NCBI GenBank assembly: GCA_934254815.1
Contig: CAKQME010000003.1
Span: 121,225-185,224 of the forward strand
Origin: an uncultured Clostridia bacterium
Lineage (GTDB): Bacteria; Bacillota; Clostridia; Christensenellales; Borkfalkiaceae
DNA length: 64,000 nt
Direction: 5' to 3'
In this document: piece by piece, positions 46,207 to 56,298 of the stretch
Position numbering within the stretch: the first letter of the stretch is position 1
Layout: each line of letters begins with the position of its first letter
Made by a program: the position numbers and the translations under genes
The notes under the pieces: generated by a model
Told to the model about the DNA's origin: nothing
The model's database searches: none
The model's input: only the letters and a program-made list of their open reading frames with translations

Positions 46207-48690
46207 CTATTTATAATACACTACAAACTCTTTCATAAATAAAGTTTTAGCGTTTTCGTATTTCGTTCCTCCGAGCTTGATTAAGAAATGATCAATTCCG
46301 CCCATCTTCGCCCACTGCAAACTGCCGATTTCGACTTCAACCTTTGTTTCACCATTTGGAGCAAGCGTTACCGATTTAAGTTCACCCAAATCCTGATTTT
46401 TAGAGGAAACATAATAGATTGCCAACGGGATTTCTTCCGCACTATTGTTTTTAAACACAAATACTGCTTTTTTTGCCGTTTCGTTCAACGAACTAACTGT
46501 ATTTGTTTTTAGTTTAAACCGCTGTGTTTTTCCATTTGTGGCAGCAACGTCAAGTTTTACAAAATCTGCTTCAAGCGTTGCGGAAACGTTTGCAAGTTCC
46601 GAACTGAAACCATTCAACAACTTATCGGCTTTGTCAACGGACACTTTCCCGCCAAGATATTGTTCATATGAGTAATTTATACCATCGGCAACAAAAGAAA
46701 TTTTCAGTGTATTAACTTCGTTATCCAAATTAGACACTACCGTATAAATTTTACCTTCTCCGCTTTGTATGCCACCCTTTACAACCTGGTCATTCACACT
46801 TAAATCATAACCGTCTTTAATATAAATTTTATTAGTTATTACTCCGACTCCATTATCCGAAGAGTCAACAATACACATCTCCGCCGAAGAATTGGCTGCA
46901 GCACAAAGTTGTAATAATGAATTTCTTGTATTGGCAAATTTTACGCTATCGGTTGAAACCACCGTTCCGACGTATAAATTTGAATTAAGCGAAGATATGA
47001 GTTTATCTGCCGAAAATCCTTTAGTTTTATATTTTTCTTTTAAGGATAATATCAACTCGTATTCTTCTAAACCGTCGCGCAGAGCTTCTAACCTGAGCGA
47101 GCCGACCGGCTCACTTAAACCGTACTGACCGCCAGGATAGAACAAAAAACCCTCTCCGTGCGTCCCGTGACTCGTTCGATTAGCGCGTGTTTCATAATAA
47201 TCCTCCAAGCAAACGGTATTGCGCGTGCCGAGTTCATAAAGAGTATAATTATTTACCGCCCAATATAAAAATCCGGTAATATCATATTCCCCTTGCATCC
47301 ATCCGATTGTGCGAGTATTTAAGACATTAGTATTGTCAATCATTAAGTTAGGATATGGAAATTTCGGATGATTCGCCACATACCACCATCTTTCATTTTG
47401 CAAATCATATTGAGCGCGTTGTACTGCCGAATCGCAATCTTTTACAATCGGGCAAAAAGTATTAATATATTCGTCATCATTATAATTTGCATATGCTTCA
47501 TAATAGTGACAAGTAACAACGTGCGGAATGACACGCATCGATGCCACAACGTCATTTTTTATTTCCGACGTAATCGTACTATCCATCGCTACTGCATCCG
47601 CTACCTTTTTAACCGTTTCGTTAAAAATGCGGCAATTCAATTTCACCTGTCCCTCCGGTAAACTGAAATCAATCGGCTCGTCGATAATCGCATTATACAT
47701 CGTACATTTTTTAAGCATATTAAAACCGGTTTCAAAACTCTTTTTAGCATAAGCATATAAATACTTTTCGAAAATCATAGGATTTATTGCCTGATAAGTC
47801 TTGCCGTCGGTATAACTCTGAGATGAAGCTTGATACGGAATACCAATGTTAGAACATTTAGGATTTTGCATAAATTCATATGCTTTATCAACGTAACGAG
47901 CGATATCCTCATCGGTATGATTATTTTCATTTAAAATAGTACTCGGAGCCAAACGATACTTAATAAGCGCCTCGGTATAACCGTCTCGCATTTCTTGCGA
48001 AGAGTTCAATTCGCCATGTTGATATACCCAGTTCGTTAAAAATGTACTTTTTGCATGATTTTCCTCACTGACGACAACATTGACAACTTCAACGTTAATA
48101 GGAATTTCACAAACATCATCTTTAAAATCTAAAAACAAAGTACCGGTATATACGCCTGCCGTTTGATCGACTTTAGTTTCGACAGTAATATATAATCCTT
48201 GATTTTCACCTGCTTTTATGGTTGTCTCACCATAAGCGACTGCAGCTTCAATAGGCAACAACGCGTCGGGATAAAACCCCTCAGGGAAATTATTGCCGGA
48301 TTGATAAACAATGCCAACTTCAATATATTTTTGCTTATATATCGATATTTTATCTTTTGAGATTGTATCCGTTCCACCAACTAATTTTAAATCGGTAACG
48401 TTTGCATTATAATACGGCACGTCGACGCGCGGTGAAATAATCACTTGGTCACTTTCATATTCACCCTTAGCCATAAGAATGTTTATATCGGGTAACTCTT
48501 TTATTCCCGTATAATTTTCAACGTCACGATTACGCAAAACTTTCTCGGTTGCAACGCAACCCCAAATATCAATATTTTTCAGATTGAAAGACTTATCGTC
48601 GGAAGAACAGCTTTTACCACAATTAACCGAAGTAACAGTCATCGCAAAAGCAACGAATCCGCATATAATGTGTTTCAATAATCTTTTCAT
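46207..48690 (-). CDS. secreted DUF4091 lipoprotein, glycan-degradation related
   Basis: The start is ATG 48690 (827 aa), with GGAGG upstream. A lipobox (VNC, about Cys24) follows a hydrophobic region. The central part has a barrel-like segment with DEPIDF and the DUF4091 motif GEGFLFYPGG followed by SLRLEALRDGLEEYE, which in related proteins ends a glycoside-hydrolase-like domain. C-terminal sandwich domains complete it. It may be an extracellular glycosidase, but catalysis has not been established for this type in my knowledge. Confidence 0.7.
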   Translation of the reverse strand: MKRLLKHIICGFVAFAMTVTSVNCGKSCSSDDKSFNLKNIDIWGCVATEKVLRNRDVENYTGIKELPDINILMAKGEYESDQVIISPRVDVPYYNANVTDLKLVGGTDTISKDKISIYKQKYIEVGIVYQSGNNFPEGFYPDALLPIEAAVAYGETTIKAGENQGLYITVETKVDQTAGVYTGTLFLDFKDDVCEIPINVEVVNVVVSEENHAKSTFLTNWVYQHGELNSSQEMRDGYTEALIKYRLAPSTILNENNHTDEDIARYVDKAYEFMQNPKCSNIGIPYQASSQSYTDGKTYQAINPMIFEKYLYAYAKKSFETGFNMLKKCTMYNAIIDEPIDFSLPEGQVKLNCRIFNETVKKVADAVAMDSTITSEIKNDVVASMRVIPHVVTCHYYEAYANYNDDEYINTFCPIVKDCDSAVQRAQYDLQNERWWYVANHPKFPYPNLMIDNTNVLNTRTIGWMQGEYDITGFLYWAVNNYTLYELGTRNTVCLEDYYETRANRTSHGTHGEGFLFYPGGQYGLSEPVGSLRLEALRDGLEEYELILSLKEKYKTKGFSADKLISSLNSNLYVGTVVSTDSVKFANTRNSLLQLCAAANSSAEMCIVDSSDNGVGVITNKIYIKDGYDLSVNDQVVKGGIQSGEGKIYTVVSNLDNEVNTLKISFVADGINYSYEQYLGGKVSVDKADKLLNGFSSELANVSATLEADFVKLDVAATNGKTQRFKLKTNTVSSLNETAKKAVFVFKNNSAEEIPLAIYYVSSKNQDLGELKSVTLAPNGETKVEVEIGSLQWAKMGGIDHFLIKLGGTKYENAKTLFMKEFVVYYK

Positions 48691-48704
48691 ATAATACCTC
48701 CGAC

Positions 48705-50366
48705 TTAAATACCGGCGTTTGCTTTTGCGGAATTCCACTTATCTTCCGTCCATGACTTTATCGTTTCCGTATAATAATCTTGTGGTGTTTTTGTATTACT
48801 TTTCGCGCTGAACGTAGCCCAATAATCCCCCGCCACGAAAGGTTTTAAATCCGCATAATTAACTAAAGGAAACGCGTATTTTAAAATAGGAGAATAAGTT
48901 TTCGACACATTGGAATTAAAATATGTGATAATTTCTTTCTGCATATCGCTTAAACTTGCATATAACTCAGGGTTAGTTTCTTTAACGTTATGAGAAAAAG
49001 GAAGCGTAGTACCAAGCGTAGTTTCCGTATAAGCATCTAATGCTTTATCTGTTGCCATAAAGCGAAGAAAATCAACCGCAACGTCTTTTCCGTTGGCATA
49101 AGATGGAATTACCGCGCCCGTTGATAATGTTGCGTTTGCCACAGTAAACCTTGCTTCGACAATTCTATCCATCGCAGCTTGATCCACTTTATACCCAGCA
49201 CCTTCTAACGGTATGTCCGATTTTGTTTTCCCGCTTTCAATTGCTTCATCAATGGCTTTTATCAACGCAGAAAGTTCCTGATCGGCAGTATTACCGTTTT
49301 CTCCTGCAATACTACTACATTCCGATTCATTGACGAGAGCACTAATAATCGGGTGCTTCATCATTTTGATCTTATAAATTTTTGCACCACGATTTTTACG
49401 CATCTCTACGTCTTCTTTCATTTCCTCTTCAAAATAGTTACCATTTACATGGAATACAGCCGCGCCATCCAAATATGCGGCTTGCGATACCATAAAAGTT
49501 TGCGTGAATGAATACGGATGAATGTTCCCTTCACTGTACTTGAACAAGTCATAAAAAACTTCCAACGCTTTAACCCTGCCCTGGTATTCGGTAAAAATAT
49601 TTTTGGAGGTTGCGCCATCACTATCTTTACCTCTATAAAACTTATTTACACCTGCGGCTGTATCATACTGAGCCCAAAGTTGCGGATACAAATACATATC
49701 CCAATACGGTGCCTCTTTAGATTGAATGATAGCATATTTTTTAGCGGAGCCTTTATCGGCATTCAATGCCGTAATCTTACGACAAGCTTCAATCAACTCG
49801 TTCGAAGTCCTCGGAACATCTATCTCATATTCAGACAATAAATCTGCATTATAGAGAATCCCGCTCATTCCCCCTTGCCATGGTGTCTGAAAATACTGAG
49901 CTTTAGCATCCGGGTCATTTAAATTGTAATAAGCATACGAATCTTTGGTTACTTCGTTAATTTTATCTTTATAAAGCACGTCTTCTCCGGGTACTTTTTC
50001 ATTGTAAACTCTTTCTGTTAAATCAAGAATTTCCGAACTTCCGTTGTAGCTGTTGAGCTGATTTCCGAAAAGTAAATCGTAAGTATTGCCGCTCTTTCCC
50101 GCATTAAGTTGTGTTTGCACATATGTGTTTTGATCGTTTGAATTAATAAGCACTTCAAGCTGCGGATATTTATCCTTAACCCATTGTTCCTCTTTAAATA
50201 GCTCAACAATTTTATGTGCCCAATTTACGCCAAACCCGTGATCCGACACAAAAATCTGCAACGTTTGCTCACCATCGGGAACTTTTCCCCCTCCGCAAGC
50301 CGTGCAGCAAACCAATGCTGTTAACGACGCCATAACAATTGCTATCGTTTGTTTTAATCTTTTCAT
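48705..50366 (-). CDS. sugar ABC transporter substrate-binding lipoprotein
   Basis: The 553-aa protein has a lipobox (VCCTAC) and the features of a family 1 extracellular sugar-binding protein (LQIFVSDHGFGVNWAHKIVE, GMSGILYNADLL, FAVGDYW-type end). It delivers a sugar to the two permeases just upstream in transcription. AAGGAG precedes the ATG. Confidence 0.85.
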   Translation of the reverse strand: MKRLKQTIAIVMASLTALVCCTACGGGKVPDGEQTLQIFVSDHGFGVNWAHKIVELFKEEQWVKDKYPQLEVLINSNDQNTYVQTQLNAGKSGNTYDLLFGNQLNSYNGSSEILDLTERVYNEKVPGEDVLYKDKINEVTKDSYAYYNLNDPDAKAQYFQTPWQGGMSGILYNADLLSEYEIDVPRTSNELIEACRKITALNADKGSAKKYAIIQSKEAPYWDMYLYPQLWAQYDTAAGVNKFYRGKDSDGATSKNIFTEYQGRVKALEVFYDLFKYSEGNIHPYSFTQTFMVSQAAYLDGAAVFHVNGNYFEEEMKEDVEMRKNRGAKIYKIKMMKHPIISALVNESECSSIAGENGNTADQELSALIKAIDEAIESGKTKSDIPLEGAGYKVDQAAMDRIVEARFTVANATLSTGAVIPSYANGKDVAVDFLRFMATDKALDAYTETTLGTTLPFSHNVKETNPELYASLSDMQKEIITYFNSNVSKTYSPILKYAFPLVNYADLKPFVAGDYWATFSAKSNTKTPQDYYTETIKSWTEDKWNSAKANAGI

Positions 50367-50463
50367 AATTTTACTCCTTACATGATTTTTATTTAACTGA
50401 AAAAGCTATTTTTACTTTTTTAGTGTCGCTAATTATCTATATAAATTTGATTTTATTTTTGCT

Positions 50464-51393
50464 TTAACCCTTTAACCCGCCAACTGAAAAATTTTTCATA
50501 ATTACATCTGAAAAACAAGCGTATATTACAACGACGGGAACAGCCGAAAGCATTAGACCTGCAAAATAATACGGCATATTAGACGATCTTACCGCTGTCA
50601 ATTTAAGTTGATATAAACCGGACGCAATCGTCGGATAATCAGGCAAATATAAAAGCGGAGTTAAATAGTTGTTCCAACTTTGTATAAACGCGACAATAAC
50701 TAATGTTACGACCGACATCTTTGCCTGTGGGAGCATAACCATAAAAAAGGCAGAAAAGTGTCCGCCGCCGTCTAAAAATACCGCTTCGGCATAGCTCCAG
50801 GATACGTTTTGAAAAAATCCATACATCACCATAAAGTTAAAACCCCAACCACCGAGAGCAACTGAAATTAAAAACAACGGCGAATTATAAATATTTAAAT
50901 CACAAACCAATTTAAAGAGTGCCCCGGTATTTCCAACCACCGGTATTGTCATTGAAAAAATGACCAAGGCATAAATTATTTCTCTACCCTTAAATTGATA
51001 TTTAGACATAACATATCCCGTAAAGCAACTCATTAAAACTTGACCGCCGACAGCAATACCGCAATACCATAAACTATTAAAAAACATTTTTGGTAAATAA
51101 ATAGGTTTACCCAGCGTATCGTAAAAACAAAGTTTCAAAGCATCGGCATAGTTTTGAAACTTCCAAACTTGCGGCATTTCAAAAGGACTATGTCCACCTT
51201 GAACGCGATTATACAAGTATACGGACGGATCCTGAAATGAGTTGATTAAAAGATATAAAAGCGGATACAAAAGGACTAAAGAATAAATCAAAAAAATTAC
51301 AAACGCTATTCCATATACAACCTTCTCGCCTTTTGTCCTTTGTGTTAAAATATGAGCTTCTTCTGCGTTGTGACCCTTTTTTATTTTCAACAT
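50464..51393 (-). CDS. sugar ABC transporter permease, MalG-like
   Basis: The 309-aa protein has six likely transmembrane segments and the EAA loop (EAVFLDGGGHFSAFFMVMLP) that contacts an ATPase. It pairs with the adjacent MalF-like permease. No ATPase gene is present here, so a shared MsmK-type ATPase elsewhere is likely. Confidence 0.85.
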   Translation of the reverse strand: MLKIKKGHNAEEAHILTQRTKGEKVVYGIAFVIFLIYSLVLLYPLLYLLINSFQDPSVYLYNRVQGGHSPFEMPQVWKFQNYADALKLCFYDTLGKPIYLPKMFFNSLWYCGIAVGGQVLMSCFTGYVMSKYQFKGREIIYALVIFSMTIPVVGNTGALFKLVCDLNIYNSPLFLISVALGGWGFNFMVMYGFFQNVSWSYAEAVFLDGGGHFSAFFMVMLPQAKMSVVTLVIVAFIQSWNNYLTPLLYLPDYPTIASGLYQLKLTAVRSSNMPYYFAGLMLSAVPVVVIYACFSDVIMKNFSVGGLKG

Positions 51394-51408
51394 TTTTTTC
51401 TCCTTATC

Positions 51409-52407
51409 TCAATATTCCACAGAATCTACTTTTTCAACCAACTTGCGAGCAATCAAAATAAGCGGTACTCCGATAATCGTAAAGCAAAGTCCGGCACAAG
51501 AAACAAGATTGTACGCTCCGGTTCCACCCATATTCCCATCCCCGTACACTTGCTTGAATATCCAAAATGCGATTGTCGACGTTTCATATTTTCCGCTTGT
51601 AAATAACAAAATCGGGCCGGTAGCATTAAATATCCCGGTCATTGTAAATATCATCTGCGTAGAAAAAGTGGGCCATATTAAAGGAAATACAATAGACACC
51701 AACTCGCGTAGCGGACCGCATCCTTCCAATTTCGCAGACTCTATTACGTCAATAGGAATTCGCGCCATGCCACCGCTGAATAAAAGTACATTCGTCGTAA
51801 AACTTGTCAGTATTACATACACAATAATAGTCGTTGTTGCCGTTTCTTTACTCGCTAACAACCCGAATGCCGGCAATGGTTTTCCGATAGCATTCATAAT
51901 TGCTCCCAAAGGTCCGTTGGGATCTATAAACTCTGTATACGCAGTTACATATACCATTCCCGATATTATTGCGGGGAGATAAAATATAATCCTAAATCCT
52001 TTATAAAACAATATCTTTTTGTAAAAGAAAAAACTGATCACAAGACAAATTGGTATCGTAATAAAGATTGTTGCCCCAAAATACTTCAGGGTGTTCAACA
52101 GCGATATACCTATATCATTATTGATTGGAGAAGTTATTCTATCCCAAACAGTTACAAAATTAGTAAGTGTAAAAGCCCCTGTTCTTTGATGTTGAAATGC
52201 AAGAACAATCGTTTGGATATTAATATACAGCCAAAAAACCAACCAATGTATAACAGGCAACGCCAAGAGAACCCATATAAAAAAAAGTTTATCCCTTTTC
52301 GAATTTATGTTTTTACTTACTTTTCTCCCTTTTGAATAAAAAAGTTTTCTATTTGTTTCATAAATAAAATCGTTTACTTTTTGCTTAATTGACCTTTTAT
52401 CTTTCAT
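51409..52407 (-). CDS. sugar ABC transporter permease, MalF-like
   Basis: The start is ATG 52407 (332 aa), with AAGG at good distance; an upstream ATG at 52425 lacks a site. The protein has several membrane segments and the EAA-type loop ESAKLEGCGPLRELVSIVFP. It forms the importer channel with the next permease and the binding protein. Confidence 0.85.
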   Translation of the reverse strand: MKDKRSIKQKVNDFIYETNRKLFYSKGRKVSKNINSKRDKLFFIWVLLALPVIHWLVFWLYINIQTIVLAFQHQRTGAFTLTNFVTVWDRITSPINNDIGISLLNTLKYFGATIFITIPICLVISFFFYKKILFYKGFRIIFYLPAIISGMVYVTAYTEFIDPNGPLGAIMNAIGKPLPAFGLLASKETATTTIIVYVILTSFTTNVLLFSGGMARIPIDVIESAKLEGCGPLRELVSIVFPLIWPTFSTQMIFTMTGIFNATGPILLFTSGKYETSTIAFWIFKQVYGDGNMGGTGAYNLVSCAGLCFTIIGVPLILIARKLVEKVDSVEY

Positions 52408-52417
52408 ATTCTTTTCC

Positions 52418-54274
52418 TTATACATCTATTTCTGTAAATCCGTCAAATGCGCCCACGCTTGCAATTGCTTCATATGAAAATAAGTCGACGCGACCTCCGG
52501 GTCTTAATCGTGAAATCGCTTCTTTTAGCAATATTTCTTTCAGTTCGGGAATTTCATCAACTTCACCGTTTATGTATTCCGACACTCTCGTCTTACAACT
52601 TATCAATCGCTCTTTTAATCCACCTAAACGAATCTCCTGGATCTCCAAACCGTTAGGTTTGTTTTCTTTCATCCATTGACGTCGATAACTTACGATAAAT
52701 TTATCTAATTTATCAATCATCGTTTGCATGTCAATTAAACAACGTTTAAGTTCATTTTTATTGTTTTCACGATATGCCTTGCGAAGTCTGATCCCCATAT
52801 TATACTTAATTTCAAGCACCTCACACAAATCATATACTGTGTCAAACACATAGCCGTATTGTCCGTTTTTAAGTTTTTCTATTGAGTGTTTTGCATTAGT
52901 AAAACATTCACTGTCCGAAGCATTGATTGCTGCATCGACATAGCCCAAAAACACATCGTTATACAAACCAAATTTCGCAGGATTACCTATATCACCCGTA
53001 TATTCCCCGAACGTTTGAGGCTCTTCTAATCGAACGAATTCGCTAAAATTATAACCTGATAACGCAAAAAACTCTTTTTCTAAACGTTCCCGACTTATAT
53101 TCAATGCTTCATAGGAATAATGCATAATCGCAGGCAAACAAGCAAATAATGAACACTCTCCTCCATTATCTCCCCACACCGTTTCCATTAACGCTACAGG
53201 CTTTACGCGTTTTGAAGCCTCTATTGCTGCAGACGCCACTTTCATAGAATATGTTAAATGAGGAATAAATCCCCTATTATCTTCAGCCGTTCCGCCAGCA
53301 AACCACACATCATTATTAAATTGAGAATGTATATCCAATTTTTCATAATAATCATCCGGCTTTAAACCGTGATAATCCCAATGACACAGTATTACTTCTT
53401 TAGGAATTTGAGAAAGAACTCTTTCCGGAATAACAACTTTCCCGTTCTCATTTATACAATTTTTATCGGAGTAAGCAATTCGCCAAAACATGTCAGACCA
53501 CATAATTGGTTTGAATTTATATTTTTTCGCAATCTCACATACTTTATTAAGGTGTTCAAGAATAATTTTAAACGGTTCTTTATAACCGTTTTTATCTAGA
53601 TACTTTCCCCTACCAAGTAACCAAGCTTCATCCATTCCGATATGTATCTTATCGGTTGTATAGCATTCTCGTAAACTTTTAAAAATATTTTCTAACAATT
53701 CATAAGTTCGGCTATCACCAACTAGTAAAATATCAGAACAATCAAAACATTTGAAATGACTATACTGATAGCGTTTTAACTGATTGAGATGCGCTAGAGT
53801 TTGTATGCAGGGAATAATTTCTATGCCGAGACTCAAGGCATAAGCATCAAGTTCTTTCATCTCAGATTTTGTATATCGTCCACGAAGATACCCAAATAAT
53901 GGCTCATTATCAACCTCATAAGTATCTTCCGTGTAAAGCATTAACAAAGTATAACCCACTGCAGAGATTATTCGAATAAGCTTTTTTACAGTTTCAATAT
54001 TTTTCACGGCATTTCGCGAACAATCAATCATCAAACATATATCGCGAAATCCAGAGTATTCCTTAATTTCGTAATCTCCGCCAACTCCGTTTGCTTTTAC
54101 TATCAGATTCGCGCGTGCCAAATCGCGTAAATTTGAATATTCAACGCAAACAGCTCCAGATTTCACACATATATAAAATCCACTTTCACATTTTCTAAAT
54201 TCAGTATTTTTCGGAAAAATAAAACCCGTTTCTTTTTTTATCTCATTTAATAAATTTTCTACTCTGTTTTGCAT
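52418..54274 (-). CDS. GH20-like beta-N-acetylhexosaminidase
   Basis: The open frame reaches 54328, but the predicted -10 box overlaps that ATG, so I choose ATG 54274 (618 aa). The protein has the GH20 layout: an N-terminal alpha/beta region, then a barrel with HIGMDEAW, whose Asp215-Glu216 pair is catalytic in the family. GH20 enzymes remove GlcNAc or GalNAc by substrate-assisted catalysis. No signal peptide is seen, so it acts on imported oligosaccharides. It is the first gene of the minus-strand locus. Confidence 0.8.
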   Translation of the reverse strand: MQNRVENLLNEIKKETGFIFPKNTEFRKCESGFYICVKSGAVCVEYSNLRDLARANLIVKANGVGGDYEIKEYSGFRDICLMIDCSRNAVKNIETVKKLIRIISAVGYTLLMLYTEDTYEVDNEPLFGYLRGRYTKSEMKELDAYALSLGIEIIPCIQTLAHLNQLKRYQYSHFKCFDCSDILLVGDSRTYELLENIFKSLRECYTTDKIHIGMDEAWLLGRGKYLDKNGYKEPFKIILEHLNKVCEIAKKYKFKPIMWSDMFWRIAYSDKNCINENGKVVIPERVLSQIPKEVILCHWDYHGLKPDDYYEKLDIHSQFNNDVWFAGGTAEDNRGFIPHLTYSMKVASAAIEASKRVKPVALMETVWGDNGGECSLFACLPAIMHYSYEALNISRERLEKEFFALSGYNFSEFVRLEEPQTFGEYTGDIGNPAKFGLYNDVFLGYVDAAINASDSECFTNAKHSIEKLKNGQYGYVFDTVYDLCEVLEIKYNMGIRLRKAYRENNKNELKRCLIDMQTMIDKLDKFIVSYRRQWMKENKPNGLEIQEIRLGGLKERLISCKTRVSEYINGEVDEIPELKEILLKEAISRLRPGGRVDLFSYEAIASVGAFDGFTEIDV

Positions 54275-54305
54275 ATTATAAACAATCTTAAATTCCCCAC
54301 CGTTA

Positions 54306-54340
54306 ATTTTACACCATAATTTTAACATATAAATAAAAAT
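54306..54340 (-). promoter_or_regulatory. promoter for the GH20/ABC operon (approximate position)
   Basis: On the minus strand TTGAAA and TAAAAT are 17 bp apart, with the -10 overlapping the ATG at 54328. This implies the true start is the downstream ATG. Coordinates are approximate. Confidence 0.5.
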
Positions 54341-54399
54341 ATTTCAATACCCTATTTTGTCAAAAATATATTTTATCTTGCTTTTATTTTTTTATATTA

Positions 54400-54428
54400 T
54401 TGACATTTATTTTTGTTTTCTTTATAAT
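54400..54428 (+). promoter_or_regulatory. promoter of the first AraC gene
   Basis: Plus-strand TTGACA (54400-54405) and TATAAT (54423-54428), spacer 17, a consensus sigma-A promoter. Confidence 0.75.
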
Positions 54429-54479
54429 AAAATAAAAAAATAGAATACTAAATAATAAAATAAAAAAATGGAATACTAA
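54424..54479. repeat. 28-bp tandem duplication before the first AraC gene
   Basis: Two copies of a 28-bp AT-rich unit ending GAATACTAA (one A/G difference) lie between the -10 box and the ATG. Confidence 0.85.
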
Positions 54480-54481
54480 TT

Positions 54482-55350
54482 ATGGCTACTGAACATTTAA
54501 TAAATTTTCATTCGGACGATTTATCCTTTTTTTATCACAATACGATAGATGTTTTCGACTCTATAAACAATCTTATTCCTTATTCTCATTCACATCAACA
54601 CTACGAAATAATTCAACTTTTAGATGGCTCTGTAGATTTTGTCATTGATGGGAGAAATTTTCATATGCAATCGGGGGATGTTTTAATGATCGGTGCCAGA
54701 AGTTTTCATACAAGAAAGTTGAATTCTAACGTATACAAACGTAGAGTTATCGAATTTGAAACCTCCTATTTACAAATTTCCACGTCAATGTTAAAAAGAC
54801 TTTTACTACCCTACGAAAAAAGCAATCAAGAATTCAATTCACTTATACCCTCGCAGGTAGTTAAAAAAAATCATATTGACCTGTTTTTTGACAAAATAGA
54901 GGAAACGATTAGCGACTTAAATAAATCAAACGATTTTATTCCAGTGCATATTTTGTCTCTATTAGTCGAGGTTAACAGCATACTCACTTCCAGCCAAAAA
55001 ACTAGTCAATCAAACAATTATACACTCCAAATAATTAACGACATCATTAAATACATAGATAACAATATATCGCAGAAGATAACTTTAGATGATTTAGAAA
55101 ATTTCGTTCATTTATCTAAATATTACATTTCACATCTTTTAAAAACATAATGGGAATATCTGTTTTTAACTATATTATCGAACGAAAAATACGTTACGCC
55201 GAACAACTTATTCGACAAGGAATCCGCCCTACTCAGGCAAGCGTTATGGTTGGTTATTACAACTATGCGAATTTTTATGAAAATTATAAAAGGCTGACTA
55301 AAACCAGTCCCAAAAATACCGCCACAATAATAAATATTGAAATTGACTAA
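54482..55350 (+). CDS. AraC-family regulator split by a frameshift
   Basis: The first frame (54482-55150, 222 aa) has a cupin-like sugar-sensing domain (SHSHQHYEIIQLLDGSV) and the first helix-turn-helix, ending HLLKT. A second frame (55150-55350) continues the family sequence (MGISVFNYIIERKIRYAEQL). The two join through a -1 shift at T TTA AAA AC (about 55138-55146), giving a full-length product of about 289 aa. Either a base was lost, making a pseudogene, or frameshifting occurs. It lies divergent to the GH20/ABC operon and probably controls it. Confidence 0.7.
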
Positions 55351-55482
55351 ATCAACAATGAATAAACTCAAGAAATACCGAAAAACGTAGGTTATGAACC
55401 TATCTTCAAATTTTAGAAATATGTTTTCTTGTTTTATTTCTTCTGAAATTTATTTCATTTATTCCATATGCGGTGTTGAACT

Positions 55483-56298
55483 ATGTTATTAAAAAATAAA
55501 GACTATTTTAAAACTCAAAATAATCTCTTTTCCGAACTTTCAACCGTAAATGACAACGACGATCATAACCACGAATTTATCGAGATTTTTTATGTTATTT
55601 CAGGTACAGTATACCATACTTTAAACGGCATAAAATCAAAAATCGGTCCCGGAGATATATATATTATTAGACTAAACGACTCTCATCACTTCACTAAAAT
55701 AGAAAGCGAATATATACTTCATCGAGACTTTTTCATTAAAGAAGATATCTTTAAATCCGTTTGCACGGTCTTATCCAACGATTTTTACAAAAAAATTTCA
55801 AGTGAGTGCTGCGTCCACTTCAATTTAAGTCCCAACGTAATTTCTAAAAACGAAGAGGCTTTTACGTCTATATTATACAATTTTTACAATTCATCAGAAA
55901 CGACCGAAATACTATATAAATTTGTACTTTTAGATATATTGAAAGCTTATTTTAACACTCATTTAACTGTAGTTTCACAGCAAAAGCCACCTAAACAAAT
56001 TATTTTGCGCATACTTGAAATGCTCAATAAACCCGAATCCTTCTCTTTATCGGCAAAGCAAATCTTAAACACCTTACAATATAACCATTCCTATATATGT
56101 AAATTATTTAAAGCACATATGGGTATAACAATAAGCGAATATATAAATAATAATCGGTTGGAATACGCAAATACGTTAATAAAATCAAGTTCTATGTCTC
56201 TTCAAGAAATAGCTCACATTGTAGGATATCGAAATTATTCTTATTTCTATAGATCATTCGTAAAACACTTCAAAATTTCGCCCAAACAACTCATATAA
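55483..56298 (+). CDS. AraC-family transcriptional regulator
   Basis: The 271-aa protein has an N-terminal cupin-like domain (NDDDHNHEFIEIFYVISG, then GPGDIYIIRLNDSHHF) and a C-terminal double HTH (NHSYICKLFKAHMGITISEY, YRNYSYFYRSFVKHFKISPK). It is intact and likely regulates the neighbouring glycan locus in response to a sugar. It follows the split AraC gene in the same direction. The ribosome binding site is weak. Confidence 0.85.
   Translation: MLLKNKDYFKTQNNLFSELSTVNDNDDHNHEFIEIFYVISGTVYHTLNGIKSKIGPGDIYIIRLNDSHHFTKIESEYILHRDFFIKEDIFKSVCTVLSNDFYKKISSECCVHFNLSPNVISKNEEAFTSILYNFYNSSETTEILYKFVLLDILKAYFNTHLTVVSQQKPPKQIILRILEMLNKPESFSLSAKQILNTLQYNHSYICKLFKAHMGITISEYINNNRLEYANTLIKSSSMSLQEIAHIVGYRNYSYFYRSFVKHFKISPKQLI

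Noticed and set aside
54361..54480. Low-complexity AT repeats as a replication origin
   Set aside because: There are no DnaA boxes or replication genes; the segment is better explained by promoters and a tandem duplication.
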